Assembly (NCBI RefSeq): GCF_006442795.2
Contig: NZ_CP083957.1
Span: 372,001 to 436,000, forward strand
DNA: 64,000 nucleotides
Source: Mesorhizobium sp. B1-1-8
Lineage (GTDB): Bacteria; Pseudomonadota; Alphaproteobacteria; Rhizobiales; Rhizobiaceae
Direction of reading: 5' to 3'
Position 1 is the first letter of the stretch. Every line of letters begins with the position of its first letter. The notes beneath the pieces are model-generated. The model did no database searches. It saw only the letters and a program-made list of their open reading frames with translations, and had not been told where the DNA came from. A program made the translations under genes and the position numbers. Shown here piece after piece: positions 37,324 to 44,971 of this stretch.

Positions 37324-37937
37324 CTTCAGGCAGTGATAGTGATCCCAGCGTGACTGGTTTCGCATTGGCCACGGAATGGAGCTGAGCCAGGCTATCTCAG
37401 TCTGGGACGCGTCGCTCCCACTCCGCGAGCGGCAGCAACTGGGGCTTTTTTCGCGGACTTCAGGCAAGGAACCGTTCATTGGCGCTCGTCTGTCAGAGAG
37501 CCATATCATTCGGGCGTAATGCTTACGGATCACCCCTTTTGTGAATTAGCAACTATAGGAAAAAGGACTAAGCTGCCGTTTCAGCCGGCGCCCCCCCAAC
37601 ACGCCGGTCAGGCCCAGCGGCCATCCAGCCACACCCGCGCCTGCTGGGCCGCCTCTAAACGATTAGCAGGTAGGTTGGCGATGCTCACGGTGCAGGCGAA
37701 CATAGCGGATCAAGAGTGCTGACGACCGCGTCGACAAAGAGCCCACCAAAACGAATTGGCGCAATAGCCGACCCGTCCAATTCGTTGGCCGCTTCGCCGG
37801 TTTGTCAGCGGCTTTTTGCTGGACGCCTTCCGCTGCATCAAACTGCAAGCTTGGAGCGTCCGACCCCCAATTGACTCGGCGCGCAGGGTCGGCGGCGGAC
37901 CTTGAATCCGCCTAGGCCGGCGCCTCTTAGGCTACCC
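37324..37937. other. Gene-free stretch at the border of the accessory region
   Basis: About 610 bp with no convincing gene on either strand. It separates the GDP-mannose operon from the mobile-element region. A C-rich tract (GGCGCCCCCCCAACACGCC near 37591) and a palindromic TGGGCC-type segment around 37610-37650 are the only notable features. No terminator for the GDP-mannose operon was seen immediately after 37323. Confidence 0.45.
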
Positions 37938-37963
37938 AAAAAAACCCCCGCCCCTTCAGGGCG
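37938..37963 (-). terminator. Rho-independent terminator, minus strand
   Basis: On the minus strand, CGCCC-TGAAG-GGGCG forms a short GC stem (37949-37963), followed after a G tract by seven T residues (A7 at 37938-37944 on the plus strand). It lies just after the stop of the gene at 37971-38288. Confidence 0.7.
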
Positions 37964-37970
37964 TCGGCTG

Positions 37971-38288
37971 TCATTCATCCTGCCAGATGACGCGCTTCTC
38001 CCATCGGATCTGCACCAGCCGCCGATACTTGATTGAATGGGCCTGCTCTCCAGAGGGGTGGAATAGTTCGGCATCCATCCATTCGCGGCTGCCGCATTTC
38101 TGACAGCGGACCTTGGCCCGAACCTCGTCAATCGTGACATTGCCGATCACCTCGCGCAGCTCGAGCGGTTTGTAAAAGCGTTTGAGGTTGCAGCGGGCGC
38201 AACGAATGCCGGCCACCTGCCCGGCGTCATGGGCATGCGTCAGGGTCCAGGCCGCACCGCGCGGCCACTTTTCAGGTTGCTCAGGCAT
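37971..38288 (-). CDS. Hypothetical zinc-ribbon-like protein, 105 aa
   Basis: Starts MPEQPEKWPRGAAWTLTHAH. It has two CxxC knuckles, IRCARCNLKRF and VRCQKCGSREWMDAELF, typical of a small zinc ribbon. Similar proteins are frequent in rhizobial genomes and have no known function. It is followed by a clear terminator. The IS1595-family element is inserted about 80 bp upstream of its start and may have displaced its promoter. Confidence 0.7.
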   Translation of the reverse strand: MPEQPEKWPRGAAWTLTHAHDAGQVAGIRCARCNLKRFYKPLELREVIGNVTIDEVRAKVRCQKCGSREWMDAELFHPSGEQAHSIKYRRLVQIRWEKRVIWQDE

Positions 38289-38369
38289 GCCTCAAAATGA
38301 GGAACATATTCCTGCCTGGTCAAGAGGCCTTGACTCTTTTTGTTCCCATTTTGTTCGCTATCGGCAAAA

Positions 38370-38400
38370 GGCGATTATCCGGTTGACAAACCCAAAGTGA
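38370..38400 (+). repeat. Left terminal inverted repeat of the IS1595-family element
   Basis: 31 bp, beginning GGCGATTATCCGGTTGACAA. It pairs with 41745-41775 at 29 of 31 positions. The transposase start codon lies 31 bp inside. Confidence 0.88.
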
Positions 38401-38430
38401 TTACGTAGGGTAAGGACATAGGAGATTTCC

Positions 38431-39467
38431 ATGTCCATTCTGTCCCGCCCCGAATTCCATAACGAAGCCAAGGCTTTCGAGCATGTCGAATCCATACTGT
38501 GGCCGAACGGTCCGGTTTGCCCCAAGTGCGGTAGCGTTGATCGCCACTACGCCTTGAAGGGCGTTCGCACCAAGCCTTCCAAAAAGAACCCGAACGGTGC
38601 CGAGCGGCATGGCCTGTACAAGTGCAGCGCCTGCCGTTCGCAGTTCACCGTCCGCATGGGCACGATCTTCGAGGAAAGCCATCTGCCGCTTACCAAGTGG
38701 CTACAGGCCATCCACCTTATGTGCGCATCGAAGAAGGGCATCAGCGCTCATCAGATGCACCGCATACTCGAATGCACCTATGAGGCCGCTTGGTTCCTGT
38801 GTCACCGCATTCGTCTTGCAATGGCGTCTGGCGAACTTTCCCCGATGGGCGGCAATGGCAAGACCGTCGAAGTTGACGAAACCTACATCGGCCGCTTGAA
38901 GGGCACTCCGGTTAAGACGGGCGGTGGCGCTCACAAGAACACCGTCGTTACGCTCGTCGAGCGTGGTGGTCGCGCAGTTCCTTCCATGTCGATACCGCCC
39001 GCATGGGCAATGTCATGCCGATCGTGCGCGCCAACATCGCTCGCGAAAGCGCCTTGATGACCGACGAGTCAGGTATCTATCGCCGCGCCGGCCAGGATTT
39101 CGCCTCCCATGATTTCGTCACGCATTCCAAGGACGAATACGTTCGCTATGAAGGCGCGAATACCATCCACACCAATACCGTCGAAGGCTTCTATTCGATC
39201 TTCAAGCGCGGCATGAAGGGCGTTTACCAGCATTGCGGCGAGGCTCACTTGCACCGCTACCTTGCCGAGTTCGATTTCCGCTATTCGAACCGGATCGCCC
39301 TTGGCGTCGATGATGGCACCCGCGCTTTCATCGCGCTAAAGGGTGCAAGCGCCTCACCTATCATAGACCTGCTTAAGGACAAGCAGGACCATTTCCGAAA
39401 GCCGGTGCAACTCGAATTGCCGATCTGGCGAGGTGCGAGCCACCGCAAAAAAAAGCCGGGGATCTAG
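38431..39467 (+). pseudogene. IS1595-family transposase, single frameshift
   Basis: The N-terminal zinc ribbon (CPKCGSVDRHYALKG and YKCSACRSQFTVRMGTIFEE) and the first half of the ISXO2-like DDE domain (VEVDETYIGRLKG) are in one frame, from ATG 38431. Near 38985 the frame breaks; continuing one base over gives RSSFHVDTARMGNVMPIVRA, the MTDES segment with the second Asp, and NTVEGFYSIFKRGMKGVYQH with the last catalytic residue, ending at 39467. Together they make a full-length transposase. A single-base indel is the only visible lesion; ribosomal frameshifting cannot be ruled out but no slippery run is obvious. Confidence 0.88.
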
Positions 39468-39476
39468 GTCCCCGGC
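39455..39476 (-). terminator. Hairpin terminator, minus strand, overlapping the transposase end
   Basis: GCCGGGGA (39455-39462) pairs with TCCCCGGC (39469-39476). On the minus strand it is followed by T8 (A8 at 39447-39454). It would end transcription of the 23-aa gene at 39498-39569. Confidence 0.75.
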
Positions 39477-39497
39477 AAATCAGGTTGATCGGAACGG

Positions 39498-39569
39498 CTA
39501 GGCGGCTACGCCGCATACGGATTCCGTGCGGCCAAAGCGGAAACGCAGGTAGGGGTTAACCCAAACCAT
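39498..39569 (-). CDS. Very small protein (23 aa) on the mobile element
   Basis: Reads MVWVNPYLRFRFGRTESVCG followed by VAA and TAG. AGAGG lies 6 nt before the ATG, and a good terminator follows 22 bp after the stop, so it is a complete tiny transcription unit. Short peptides with an NP(Y/F)-R-RFGR-(W/T)E core are common, unannotated, in alphaproteobacterial genomes. Function unknown. Confidence 0.55.
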   Translation of the reverse strand: MVWVNPYLRFRFGRTESVCGVAA

Positions 39570-39686
39570 GACGTACCTCTTTCGGAGCGAGAGGCCTTGA
39601 AAAGAGGCGGCGGAAGTGCGATTCTAGAGTGTCACCACTAGTGATCGCGAGGTTTCTGTCGCCTCTAATCGGTTGCTGGTCATCTG

Positions 39687-39722
39687 GGCCGCATTCCCGT
39701 CTCACCGGGTTTGCGGCCTTTT
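39687..39722 (+). terminator. Hairpin terminator, plus strand
   Basis: GGCCGCA (39687-39693) pairs with TGCGGCC (39712-39718), followed by TTTTCGTTTT. It lies about 220 bp past the transposase gene and insulates the cargo genes from it. Confidence 0.6.
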
Positions 39723-39809
39723 CGTTTTCCTGCCCGCTCGTACGCCAATGACCTATGCGTGAGGGGCAGCGCTATATTCTCATCATCTTCGCCCATGCAG
39801 GAGGTCAGG

Positions 39810-40298
39810 ATGGATCGCGCGTATGCTAATGCCCTGAAAAGAAAGCAAGAATTAGAGTTCGAATTGGCTCGAATCGACTCATTTTTGGACATGTATAGGC
39901 AATTTGGCGGACCAGAAGGGGAACAAATTGAACCCTTGGTGAAGGAATCGTCGGGGACCGGAAACAAAGAAACCTTGTCGCCCCGACAGTCCAGAAGGCT
40001 GCGCCCTCCGGAGATTGCGGACTTAGCGGAGAGGGTGATTCGAGGCGCCGGGCATCCCCTTACCCGTGCAGAAATCGTTGCGCGGCTCGAAAGCGCAGGG
40101 ATCGAGCTGCATAGCGAAGACAAGCCCCGCTACATCGGAACTATCCTTTGGAGAGAGAAGGAACGCTTTACCAATATCGCCGGCCAAGGCTACGTTATGG
40201 CCGATATGGCTACGCCAGAAGGTAACGTTCGGGATTTGATCGACCGAGCCACAGATGAGGAACCTGACGTTGGAAAAGAAAAAGGCGCCTTCGAATGA
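39810..40298 (+). CDS. HARE-HTH-like winged-helix protein on the mobile element
   Basis: A 162-aa protein. An N-terminal coiled coil (ALKRKQELEFELARIDSFLD) is followed by a charged linker and a winged helix at ~72-140: RRLRPPEIADLAERVIRGAG, HPLTRAEIVARLESAGIELH and GTILWREKERFTNIAGQGYV, which resembles HARE-HTH domains found in chromatin proteins, restriction enzymes and RNA polymerase delta. It probably binds DNA. Start ATG 39810 follows GGAGG. Its stop lies 44 nt inside the next gene, so the cargo genes are coupled. Confidence 0.7.
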   Translation: MDRAYANALKRKQELEFELARIDSFLDMYRQFGGPEGEQIEPLVKESSGTGNKETLSPRQSRRLRPPEIADLAERVIRGAGHPLTRAEIVARLESAGIELHSEDKPRYIGTILWREKERFTNIAGQGYVMADMATPEGNVRDLIDRATDEEPDVGKEKGAFE

Positions 40299-40464
40299 TC
40301 CCCCGCGACAGATCGACAAGTTCCGCGAGGCCGCGCGCGAGCTGAAGACTGACCAGTCCGACGAAGCTTTTGAAAAGACGCTCGACAAGGTCGCCCATGC
40401 GCCAAAACTGACCAATGAGCAGATAAAGGAACTGGTGCGGCGAAAGCGCGAGGAAAAGCGCTAG
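40255..40464 (+). CDS. Small charged protein (69 aa) on the mobile element
   Basis: Starts MRNLTLEKKKAPSNDPPRQI, highly charged and helical, with KLTNEQIKELVRRKREEKR at the end. Overlaps the upstream HARE-HTH gene by 44 nt in a different frame, with GATGAGGA around the start. No domain recognised; such small proteins recur beside mobile-element genes in rhizobia. It could be a partner of the upstream DNA-binding protein. Confidence 0.6.
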   Translation: MRNLTLEKKKAPSNDPPRQIDKFREAARELKTDQSDEAFEKTLDKVAHAPKLTNEQIKELVRRKREEKR

Positions 40465-40496
40465 AGGGCGGTTGCGATGTGTAGGAGCATACCTGT

Positions 40497-40994
40497 TTGG
40501 CTTTTGTTTTCGTTCACAGTCCCGACGAGCCTCTCGAAATAATTGAGCTTAGTGGTAACGGCGAACACATCGCGCGTGTCGCGATTGGTTACGACGACGG
40601 AACAGACCACACCTATTCGGTGGTCGTGGCGCTGTCGCCGATACCAGGCCATGGCGGTTTGCATGATTTCGAGCTTGTTTTCAGCATTGTTGAAACCTAC
40701 GTAGATGGCGACCATTCGCATAACTATTGGGACGGGAACGAGACGAAATCGTTTCTGTCAGACGTTGGCGAACGCGCATTGACCAACGCAATCGTCATGA
40801 CGCTCGTACAGCGTTTAATTGACGTGGTTGCCCCCGACGTTGTAAGCATGGTCACATACACATCCAATTTGCCGGCGCGAGCTTTACGCAAATTCCACCA
40901 AATCGCCTTACTGTTTGCGCAAAATGGCTATGTAGTTGGCGAGGCCGACCCTTGGAATGGTCAGCGAATTTGGATGATGACACGCGGAACGTAG
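40497..40994 (+). CDS. Hypothetical protein (165 aa) on the mobile element
   Basis: A soluble protein with a beta-rich N-terminal half (FVFVHSPDEPLEIIELSGNG, HTYSVVVALSPIPGHGGLHD) and a helical C-terminal half (ERALTNAIVMTLVQRLIDVV, ARALRKFHQIALLFAQNGYV). The start appears to be TTG 40497, as no ATG/GTG fits earlier. No known family comes to mind. Codon use is less GC-biased than the chromosome around it, consistent with cargo. Confidence 0.6.
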   Translation: MAFVFVHSPDEPLEIIELSGNGEHIARVAIGYDDGTDHTYSVVVALSPIPGHGGLHDFELVFSIVETYVDGDHSHNYWDGNETKSFLSDVGERALTNAIVMTLVQRLIDVVAPDVVSMVTYTSNLPARALRKFHQIALLFAQNGYVVGEADPWNGQRIWMMTRGT

Positions 40995-41043
40995 AGACCG
41001 AGCGTACGTTGAAACGAGTGCTCCTGCTGACGGGGAGATTGAA

Positions 41044-41232
41044 ATGAACGCACCTTTGAAGCGCGATGAACAGATCGAACTCATGAAGAACGCTGCCGAG
41101 CGTCATGAGAAGCGAATGCAGAAGTGGATGAAGGACGCCACGGTTCGCAGCGCGCTTGCACGTCCCGCGAAGGGGCAGAAGGAACGTAGCGAATACACGC
41201 GCAACGATGTCACAATCGCGCGCTGCGGTTAA
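41044..41232 (+). CDS. Small basic protein (62 aa) on the mobile element
   Basis: Starts MNAPLKRDEQIELMKNAAER and continues with an amphipathic basic helix. GGGGAGA lies 6 nt before the ATG and a strong terminator follows 28 bp after the stop, so it is the last gene of the cargo operon. Function unknown. Confidence 0.6.
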   Translation: MNAPLKRDEQIELMKNAAERHEKRMQKWMKDATVRSALARPAKGQKERSEYTRNDVTIARCG

Positions 41233-41260
41233 CCGAAGCCTTTTAACAACGAACGCAAAA

Positions 41261-41286
41261 CCCCGGATCAATGTCCGGGGTTTTTG
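41261..41286 (+). terminator. Rho-independent terminator of the cargo operon
   Basis: CCCCGGA (41261-41267) pairs with TCCGGGG (41274-41280), followed by TTTTTG. The A run upstream could also make it work on the other strand. Confidence 0.85.
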
Positions 41287-41451
41287 TTTGCTGGCCCATC
41301 GAGACCGTTCCTAGACTCGATTCACCATTCATTCACGATATTAGCGCAGCCTCATAAGCGGACATGCTGTTATAGCGCACATGCCCAAAGGCCCCGGTGC
41401 AGACCCAAGCGCTGGGGCCTACTTCCGTATGATCTATTCGAGCATTGCGCA

Positions 41452-41642
41452 TTAATGGATCGAGTCGGCCTCTCCTTCGCCTTCCTCCGCTTCCTCAAGG
41501 GCCTTGAGTAGCGAGACGAAGTTAAGCGGCAACACCGGATCGACTTCCAGCCCTAAAAGCTGTGTAATGCGCGGCGGTTTCGCTCGTCTCGGATCATCGA
41601 GCGAATGGCTTCCCCGCCGCCACCCTGAGCTTTTTGTGCCAT
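41452..41642 (-). pseudogene. Small frameshifted gene on the mobile element
   Basis: ATG 41642 begins MAQKAQGGGGEAIRSMIRDE, but the frame soon closes. A different minus frame then reads RITQLLGLEVDPVLPLNFVS and LLKALEEAEEGEGEADSIH, stopping at 41452. Joined by one base change, it is a ~63-aa protein. Alternatively the second frame alone is a gene without a visible start. No family recognised. Confidence 0.4.
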
Positions 41643-41744
41643 GGGATTTCGTCCCCGAATCGGGTTGAACTCCCGTTAGCCAGGAAAGGTTCCATCCAGT
41701 CGAAAGTTTTGGCTGTGCCGGCCTGTCCTGAATCTATTCCTATT

Positions 41745-41775
41745 TCACCTTGGGTTTGTCAACCGGATAATTGCC
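41745..41775 (-). repeat. Right terminal inverted repeat of the IS1595-family element
   Basis: Read outward-in on the minus strand it begins GGCAATTATCCGGTTGACAA and matches the left repeat at 29 of 31 positions. The duplicated TCGGCAAAA follows at 41776-41784. Confidence 0.88.
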
Positions 41776-41891
41776 TCGGCAAAACGGAGACATTCTCATG
41801 AAACCGATGCGAGCCACCGAAGCCGAGCAGCCCGAGATATATGCCACGGTTAAGCGCGACATGCCTCGCCATCCACCGCGCTGTGGTGAGT

Positions 41892-42086
41892 ATGGCGAAG
41901 CCGCTGCGCGGCCTGTCCGACGTGAGTCAAAAGCAGGCTATTACCGAACTGGTTGCGGCCTCGATCGTGGCTATCTACCCGGACGATCTGGAGTTGGCGA
42001 TTTCACTTTCCGACGCGATGCGCGACCAAACCGACATCCATATACAGGAAGCCTGGAGGGCGCGCGCTCGGCAAAAGCAACATTGA
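41892..42086 (+). CDS. Small hypothetical protein (64 aa)
   Basis: Reads MAKPLRGLSDVSQKQAITEL then VAASIVAIYPDDLELAISLS, ordinary soluble composition. It lies just outside the right end of the IS1595-family element, in a region where most genes are broken. The ribosome site is weak. A longer overlapping frame (41798-42886) also exists, but its first part looks like a shadow of this one. Confidence 0.45.
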   Translation: MAKPLRGLSDVSQKQAITELVAASIVAIYPDDLELAISLSDAMRDQTDIHIQEAWRARARQKQH

Positions 42087-42131
42087 TAGTAGCGCGCAGC
42101 CGAAGCATCACGGCGCCATCGATCATCGACC

Positions 42132-42460
42132 GTGACTGGCCACACCAGGTCGCCCCTGCCCGACGACATCTGCACCGATCGCAATTTCACGCTGATCAGG
42201 CGTTTCCTCGAAGAGCGTGGCCTGTCGTGCCGGACCGGGGCGGTAACCGAAATCTGGGAAGACGGCAGGCAGCAACAATGGCGTCTGCACTGCTTGCGGA
42301 CGCTGCGGCGGCAAAGGCGTTCCTTGACACCTTCGGCGTCGTGTTCGATCCGAAGCGCGATAGGGAGAATGGGCGCGCACGCTGCGTCTGGCGGCGCAGG
42401 GGCGGCTATGAGCGAATTCTGGACCTTGGGCCGCTCAGCGTGCCGGAGGTCCAGCTAAGG
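42132..42460 (+). pseudogene. Frameshifted hypothetical gene upstream of the SRAP remnant
   Basis: The first part reads MTGHTRSPLPDDICTDRNFT then LIRRFLEERGLSCRTG up to about 42290; a second frame continues ADAAAAKAFLDTFGVVFDPK, then RILDLGPLSVPEV. The two join smoothly with one indel to give a ~109-aa protein of unknown family, ending just before the SRAP start. Confidence 0.4.
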
Positions 42461-42466
42461 TGGGTC

Positions 42467-43077
42467 ATGTGCGTTCGCTACACCAGATACCTGTCGTGGT
42501 CTGAGATACACCGCCTGTATCGGCTGACCGCGCCGGCGGAGATCGGCCGAAACGATGCGCCGCGCTACAACATCGCACCGAGCGAAGAAGCGCCTTTCAT
42601 GACCGCCGGCGACGACGGCAATCACCAGCTCCGCAACGGTCGATGGTGGCTCATTCCATTCTGGGCGAAGGAAATGCCCAAGGCTGCCACCTTTAATGCG
42701 CGCGAGTGGACAATCTCTCCCGCCGATAAGGGCAGAGACCCTTGGCACATCTTTCAGCCCGGCCATGCGCCGTTCTCGTTCGCTGGTCTATGGTCTACAA
42801 CTCGAATCTTGATATCACCAGCTGCACGATCATCACCGAGCCGTCCGCGGCGCCAGTCAACCAGATCCAAGATCGTCAGCCTCTGATCCTCGATCGGGCC
42901 TATTATGACGCCTGGCTCGACCCCAAGACGCCTGTCGGCGACCTCAGGGACATTCTCAGCCGCGACATCGATGGGCAGCTGCAGTTCTATCGTGTGGGCC
43001 GGGAGATCAATGCTTGCATCAAGGACAAGCAGCCCACCGACCACGCCGTGCTGATCGAGCCGATCAAGTTGCTATGA
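42467..43077 (+). pseudogene. SOS response-associated peptidase (SRAP/YedK-like), degenerate
   Basis: ATG 42467 begins MCVRYTRYLSW with the catalytic Cys2 that links to abasic sites, then RYNIAPSEEAPFM, WWLIPFWAKEMPKAATFNAR (conserved Asn). After this a block with the usual GFYEW glutamate is missing, and near 42790 the frame shifts to NSNLDITSCTIITEPSAAPV and IQDRQPLILDRAYYDAWLDP, where the catalytic His of IHxRMP is Gln. An intact protein would shield abasic sites in single-stranded DNA. This copy has a frameshift, an internal loss and a changed active site, so it is almost certainly inactive. Confidence 0.8.
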
Positions 43078-43217
43078 GTGACGAAATCGTCAAGGTCGCC
43101 CCGCGGGCGCCGCGGAGGGCGGTCGAAAACCGCGTCTGTGAGCATCCAGGCTGCAGCAAAGGCGCGCATTTGGTTTTGCCAGGCCGCGACGACCGTCGCA
43201 CTGGTTCTGTCGCGTAG
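43074..43217 (+). CDS. Small protein (47 aa), possible truncated Cys-rich rhizobial family
   Basis: Reads MSDEIVKVAPRAPRRAVENR then VCEHPGCSKGAH. Small rhizobial proteins with a CEHPGC motif normally continue with a W-x-C-x-EH knuckle. Here the tail differs, and a shifted frame shows WFC, so this copy may itself be frameshifted. The ATG overlaps the stop of the SRAP remnant (ATGA), a trace of a former operon. Confidence 0.4.
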   Translation: MSDEIVKVAPRAPRRAVENRVCEHPGCSKGAHLVLPGRDDRRTGSVA

Positions 43218-43219
43218 GT

Positions 43220-44047
43220 CTATGCGGATTCTTTTGTGGCTGATTTGGCCTTGGGGGTCCGCTCGATACCTTCCTTTGCCAAGCTCTTCTTCAATACAGA
43301 GGCGAGGTCGATGACGTTTTCTTTCGGCCTGGGCGCCGGCTTCGGCGGCTTCTTGCCCTTGCGCTTGGCGTCGATCATGGCAATCAGCGCGTCCTCATAG
43401 GTGTCCTCGAATTTCGACGGATCGAACTTCGTCACCTTCTTTTCGATCAGAAGCTCGGCGATCTCGAGCAGGTCCTTGTCGTATTTCGGCGACTTCAGAT
43501 CGTCGAAGACGCTTTTTTCCGAAACCATTTCGTTGTGAGTCCGCAGTTCGGTGAGCAGCATGCCTTTGCCGAAAGGCTGAATGACGACTTCCCGGCCGCG
43601 CTGGTAAAGCACCACGCAGGAGCGCGCCGCGACGCGCTTTTTCTTCATCGCCTCGCGCAGCACACTGAATGCTTCGACCGCGGCACCGTCGGCCGGAATG
43701 ACGTAGTAGGGTTTTTCCAAATACCGCGTGTCGATGTCGGCGATATCGACGAATTCGCCGACTTCCAGCGTGTGCTGCGAGGTGAGCTTGAGCTTCTTGA
43801 TCTCGTCAGGTTCGATCTCGACGAAATCGCCCTTGTCGAGCTCAAAGCCTTTGGTCTGATCCTCGGTCTCGACGATGTCACCGGTCCCTTCGTCGACATA
43901 GGCGCTTTTGACCGGCAGGCCGTCCTTGCGGTTCAGGATCTTGAAGTGGACCTTTCCTGCCTCGCTGGTTGCGCCGACCAGCTTCACGCCGCACGAGACC
44001 GAACCAACCTTCAGAAATCCCTTCCAGACCGCCCTTGGCGCAGCCAT
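43220..44047 (-). CDS. ku: Non-homologous end-joining protein Ku
   Basis: A 275-aa prokaryotic Ku. MAAPRAVWKGFLKVGSVSCG opens the core, with VHFKILNRKDG, PYYVIPADGAAVEAFSVLRE, and LLTELRTHNEMVSEKSVFDD typical of the Ku beta-barrel that rings DNA ends; the basic tail (KRKGKKPPKPAPRPKENVID) is the usual C-terminal extension. AGGAGA lies 7 nt before ATG 44047. It would recruit LigD to double-strand breaks. The ligase fragment next door is broken, so its partner must be elsewhere in the genome or absent. Rhizobia often carry several ku and ligD copies. Confidence 0.93.
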   Translation of the reverse strand: MAAPRAVWKGFLKVGSVSCGVKLVGATSEAGKVHFKILNRKDGLPVKSAYVDEGTGDIVETEDQTKGFELDKGDFVEIEPDEIKKLKLTSQHTLEVGEFVDIADIDTRYLEKPYYVIPADGAAVEAFSVLREAMKKKRVAARSCVVLYQRGREVVIQPFGKGMLLTELRTHNEMVSEKSVFDDLKSPKYDKDLLEIAELLIEKKVTKFDPSKFEDTYEDALIAMIDAKRKGKKPPKPAPRPKENVIDLASVLKKSLAKEGIERTPKAKSATKESA

Positions 44048-44229
44048 GTGCTGATCTCCTGCTACGACAAGCATCAACCGCCGAACGGCCGCAAGTTCCG
44101 CTGCTTTAATCGTCCTCCCAGAATCCCTCAGTGCGGCGTGTCGAAGCATCTCCTCACCTTTGAGGGTCTTAACTAGCCCGCCAAACGCCCGGCTTGAGCC
44201 ACTCCGCCTTTTCTTTTTTCAGACCCTTC

Positions 44230-44515
44230 GGTAATGGCCGATCACAGGGCACCGAAGTTGGCCAGCCCGCTTTATTGGTGACGATGGTTTCGCCTTCGAC
44301 CATGAAGCTCTCGGCCTCGAGCGCCGCGGCCTCGTCGAGAAGCGGCCGATACTTGGCGGTCCAGTCGTGGCCCCCGGCGGGTGCAGACGCGGATGCCGTC
44401 TTGATCCTTGAGCGCTTGGGTGCGGAAGCCCTTGAACTTCACCTCGTGGGCTCCGCTCGTCGCCTTCTGGCGCTCGGTCGACCAACTCTGGCACCCTCAG
44501 AGGGATGAATTTCAT
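44230..44515 (-). pseudogene. ATP-dependent DNA ligase (LigD-type) N-terminal remnant
   Basis: ATG 44515 begins MKFIPLRVPELVDRAPEGDE. A frame change gives HEVKFKGFRTQALKDQDGIR (the adenylation-site region EVKFDG, here with Lys for Asp), and a further change gives HDWTAKYRPLLDEAAALEAE followed by SFMVEGETIVTNKAGLANFG. Each piece matches the ligase adenylation domain in order. At least two frameshifts and loss of the rest of the enzyme make it a remnant. It lies directly upstream of ku in the same direction, the expected NHEJ order. Confidence 0.72.
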
Positions 44516-44606
44516 ACGCACGCACGTCAGGTCCGTTAGCGTTTGCTGAAAAAGCAATGCGGAACATTCGCGCGCAGCGGAGGTTTCCTCATCAGGAGGA
44601 AAAGTC

Positions 44607-44795
44607 ATGGCAGACGACAAGAGCAAGCGCGATTTCCGAGACCGTGGTCTCGTCTCAGGCGATGAGGAATATGAGGTCGCTCACTTCGCTAGAAAATTCC
44701 AGCTCACCATCCCCGAGGTGAGAGAACTCATAGCCAAGCACGGCAATGACCGTGACACCCTGGAACGGGAAGCCAAAGCGCTGGCCGGCCGATGA
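44607..44795 (+). CDS. DUF3606 domain protein (62 aa)
   Basis: Starts MADDKSKRDFRDRGLVSGDE and contains FQLTIPEVRELIAKHGNDRD, the core of the DUF3606 family of small alphaproteobacterial proteins. AGGAGG lies before the ATG (GGAGGAAAAGTC). Function unknown; paralogue at 46711-46914. Its stop overlaps the start of the next small gene. Confidence 0.85.
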   Translation: MADDKSKRDFRDRGLVSGDEEYEVAHFARKFQLTIPEVRELIAKHGNDRDTLEREAKALAGR

Positions 44796-44971
44796 TGAAG
44801 CTTTCAGACCTGCGGCAGTTGGGCAAACCAGGAAAACCGCAAGACGCAGCCGACGAACGCGACCGTTTCTATCAATTCGGGATCTGCGGCCAGCAGGTCG
44901 ATAAAAGCGGTCTGCGGCAAGTCATCTGGCACGAGCAGCCGGGCCAAGAGCCGCTGGACTTGGATGGCTGA
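44792..44971 (+). CDS. Small hypothetical protein (59 aa)
   Basis: Reads MMKLSDLRQLGKPGKPQDAA then DERDRFYQFGICGQQVDKSG, followed by an acidic tail. It is sandwiched between two real genes with 4-nt and 8-nt overlaps, which strongly supports translation. No domain recognised. Confidence 0.6.
   Translation: MMKLSDLRQLGKPGKPQDAADERDRFYQFGICGQQVDKSGLRQVIWHEQPGQEPLDLDG

Larger units (their letters stand above)
38370..41775 (+). mobile_element. IS1595-family element with cargo genes, 3406 bp
   Basis: The ends are 31-bp inverted repeats with two mismatches (38370-38400 and 41745-41775), each starting GGC(G/A)ATTATCCGGTTGAC. The 9-mer TCGGCAAAA occurs directly outside both ends (38361-38369 and 41776-41784); IS1595 elements make 8-bp duplications, so this fits with one chance base. 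Inside are an IS1595-type transposase gene (frameshifted), then at least five small genes and two terminators. The transposase is confined to the first 1.1 kb, so the remaining 2.3 kb is cargo. It now probably moves only if a related transposase acts in trans. Confidence 0.88.

Noticed and set aside
41610..41700. tRNA-like segment (GGTTGAAC and flanking complementarity)
   Set aside because: No acceptor stem, D-loop or anticodon arm can be folded around it.
41771..42886. 371-codon plus-strand frame as one protein
   Set aside because: It strings together parts of at least three different genes (a small protein shadow, a frameshifted hypothetical gene and the SRAP start); the SRAP protein clearly begins at 42467.
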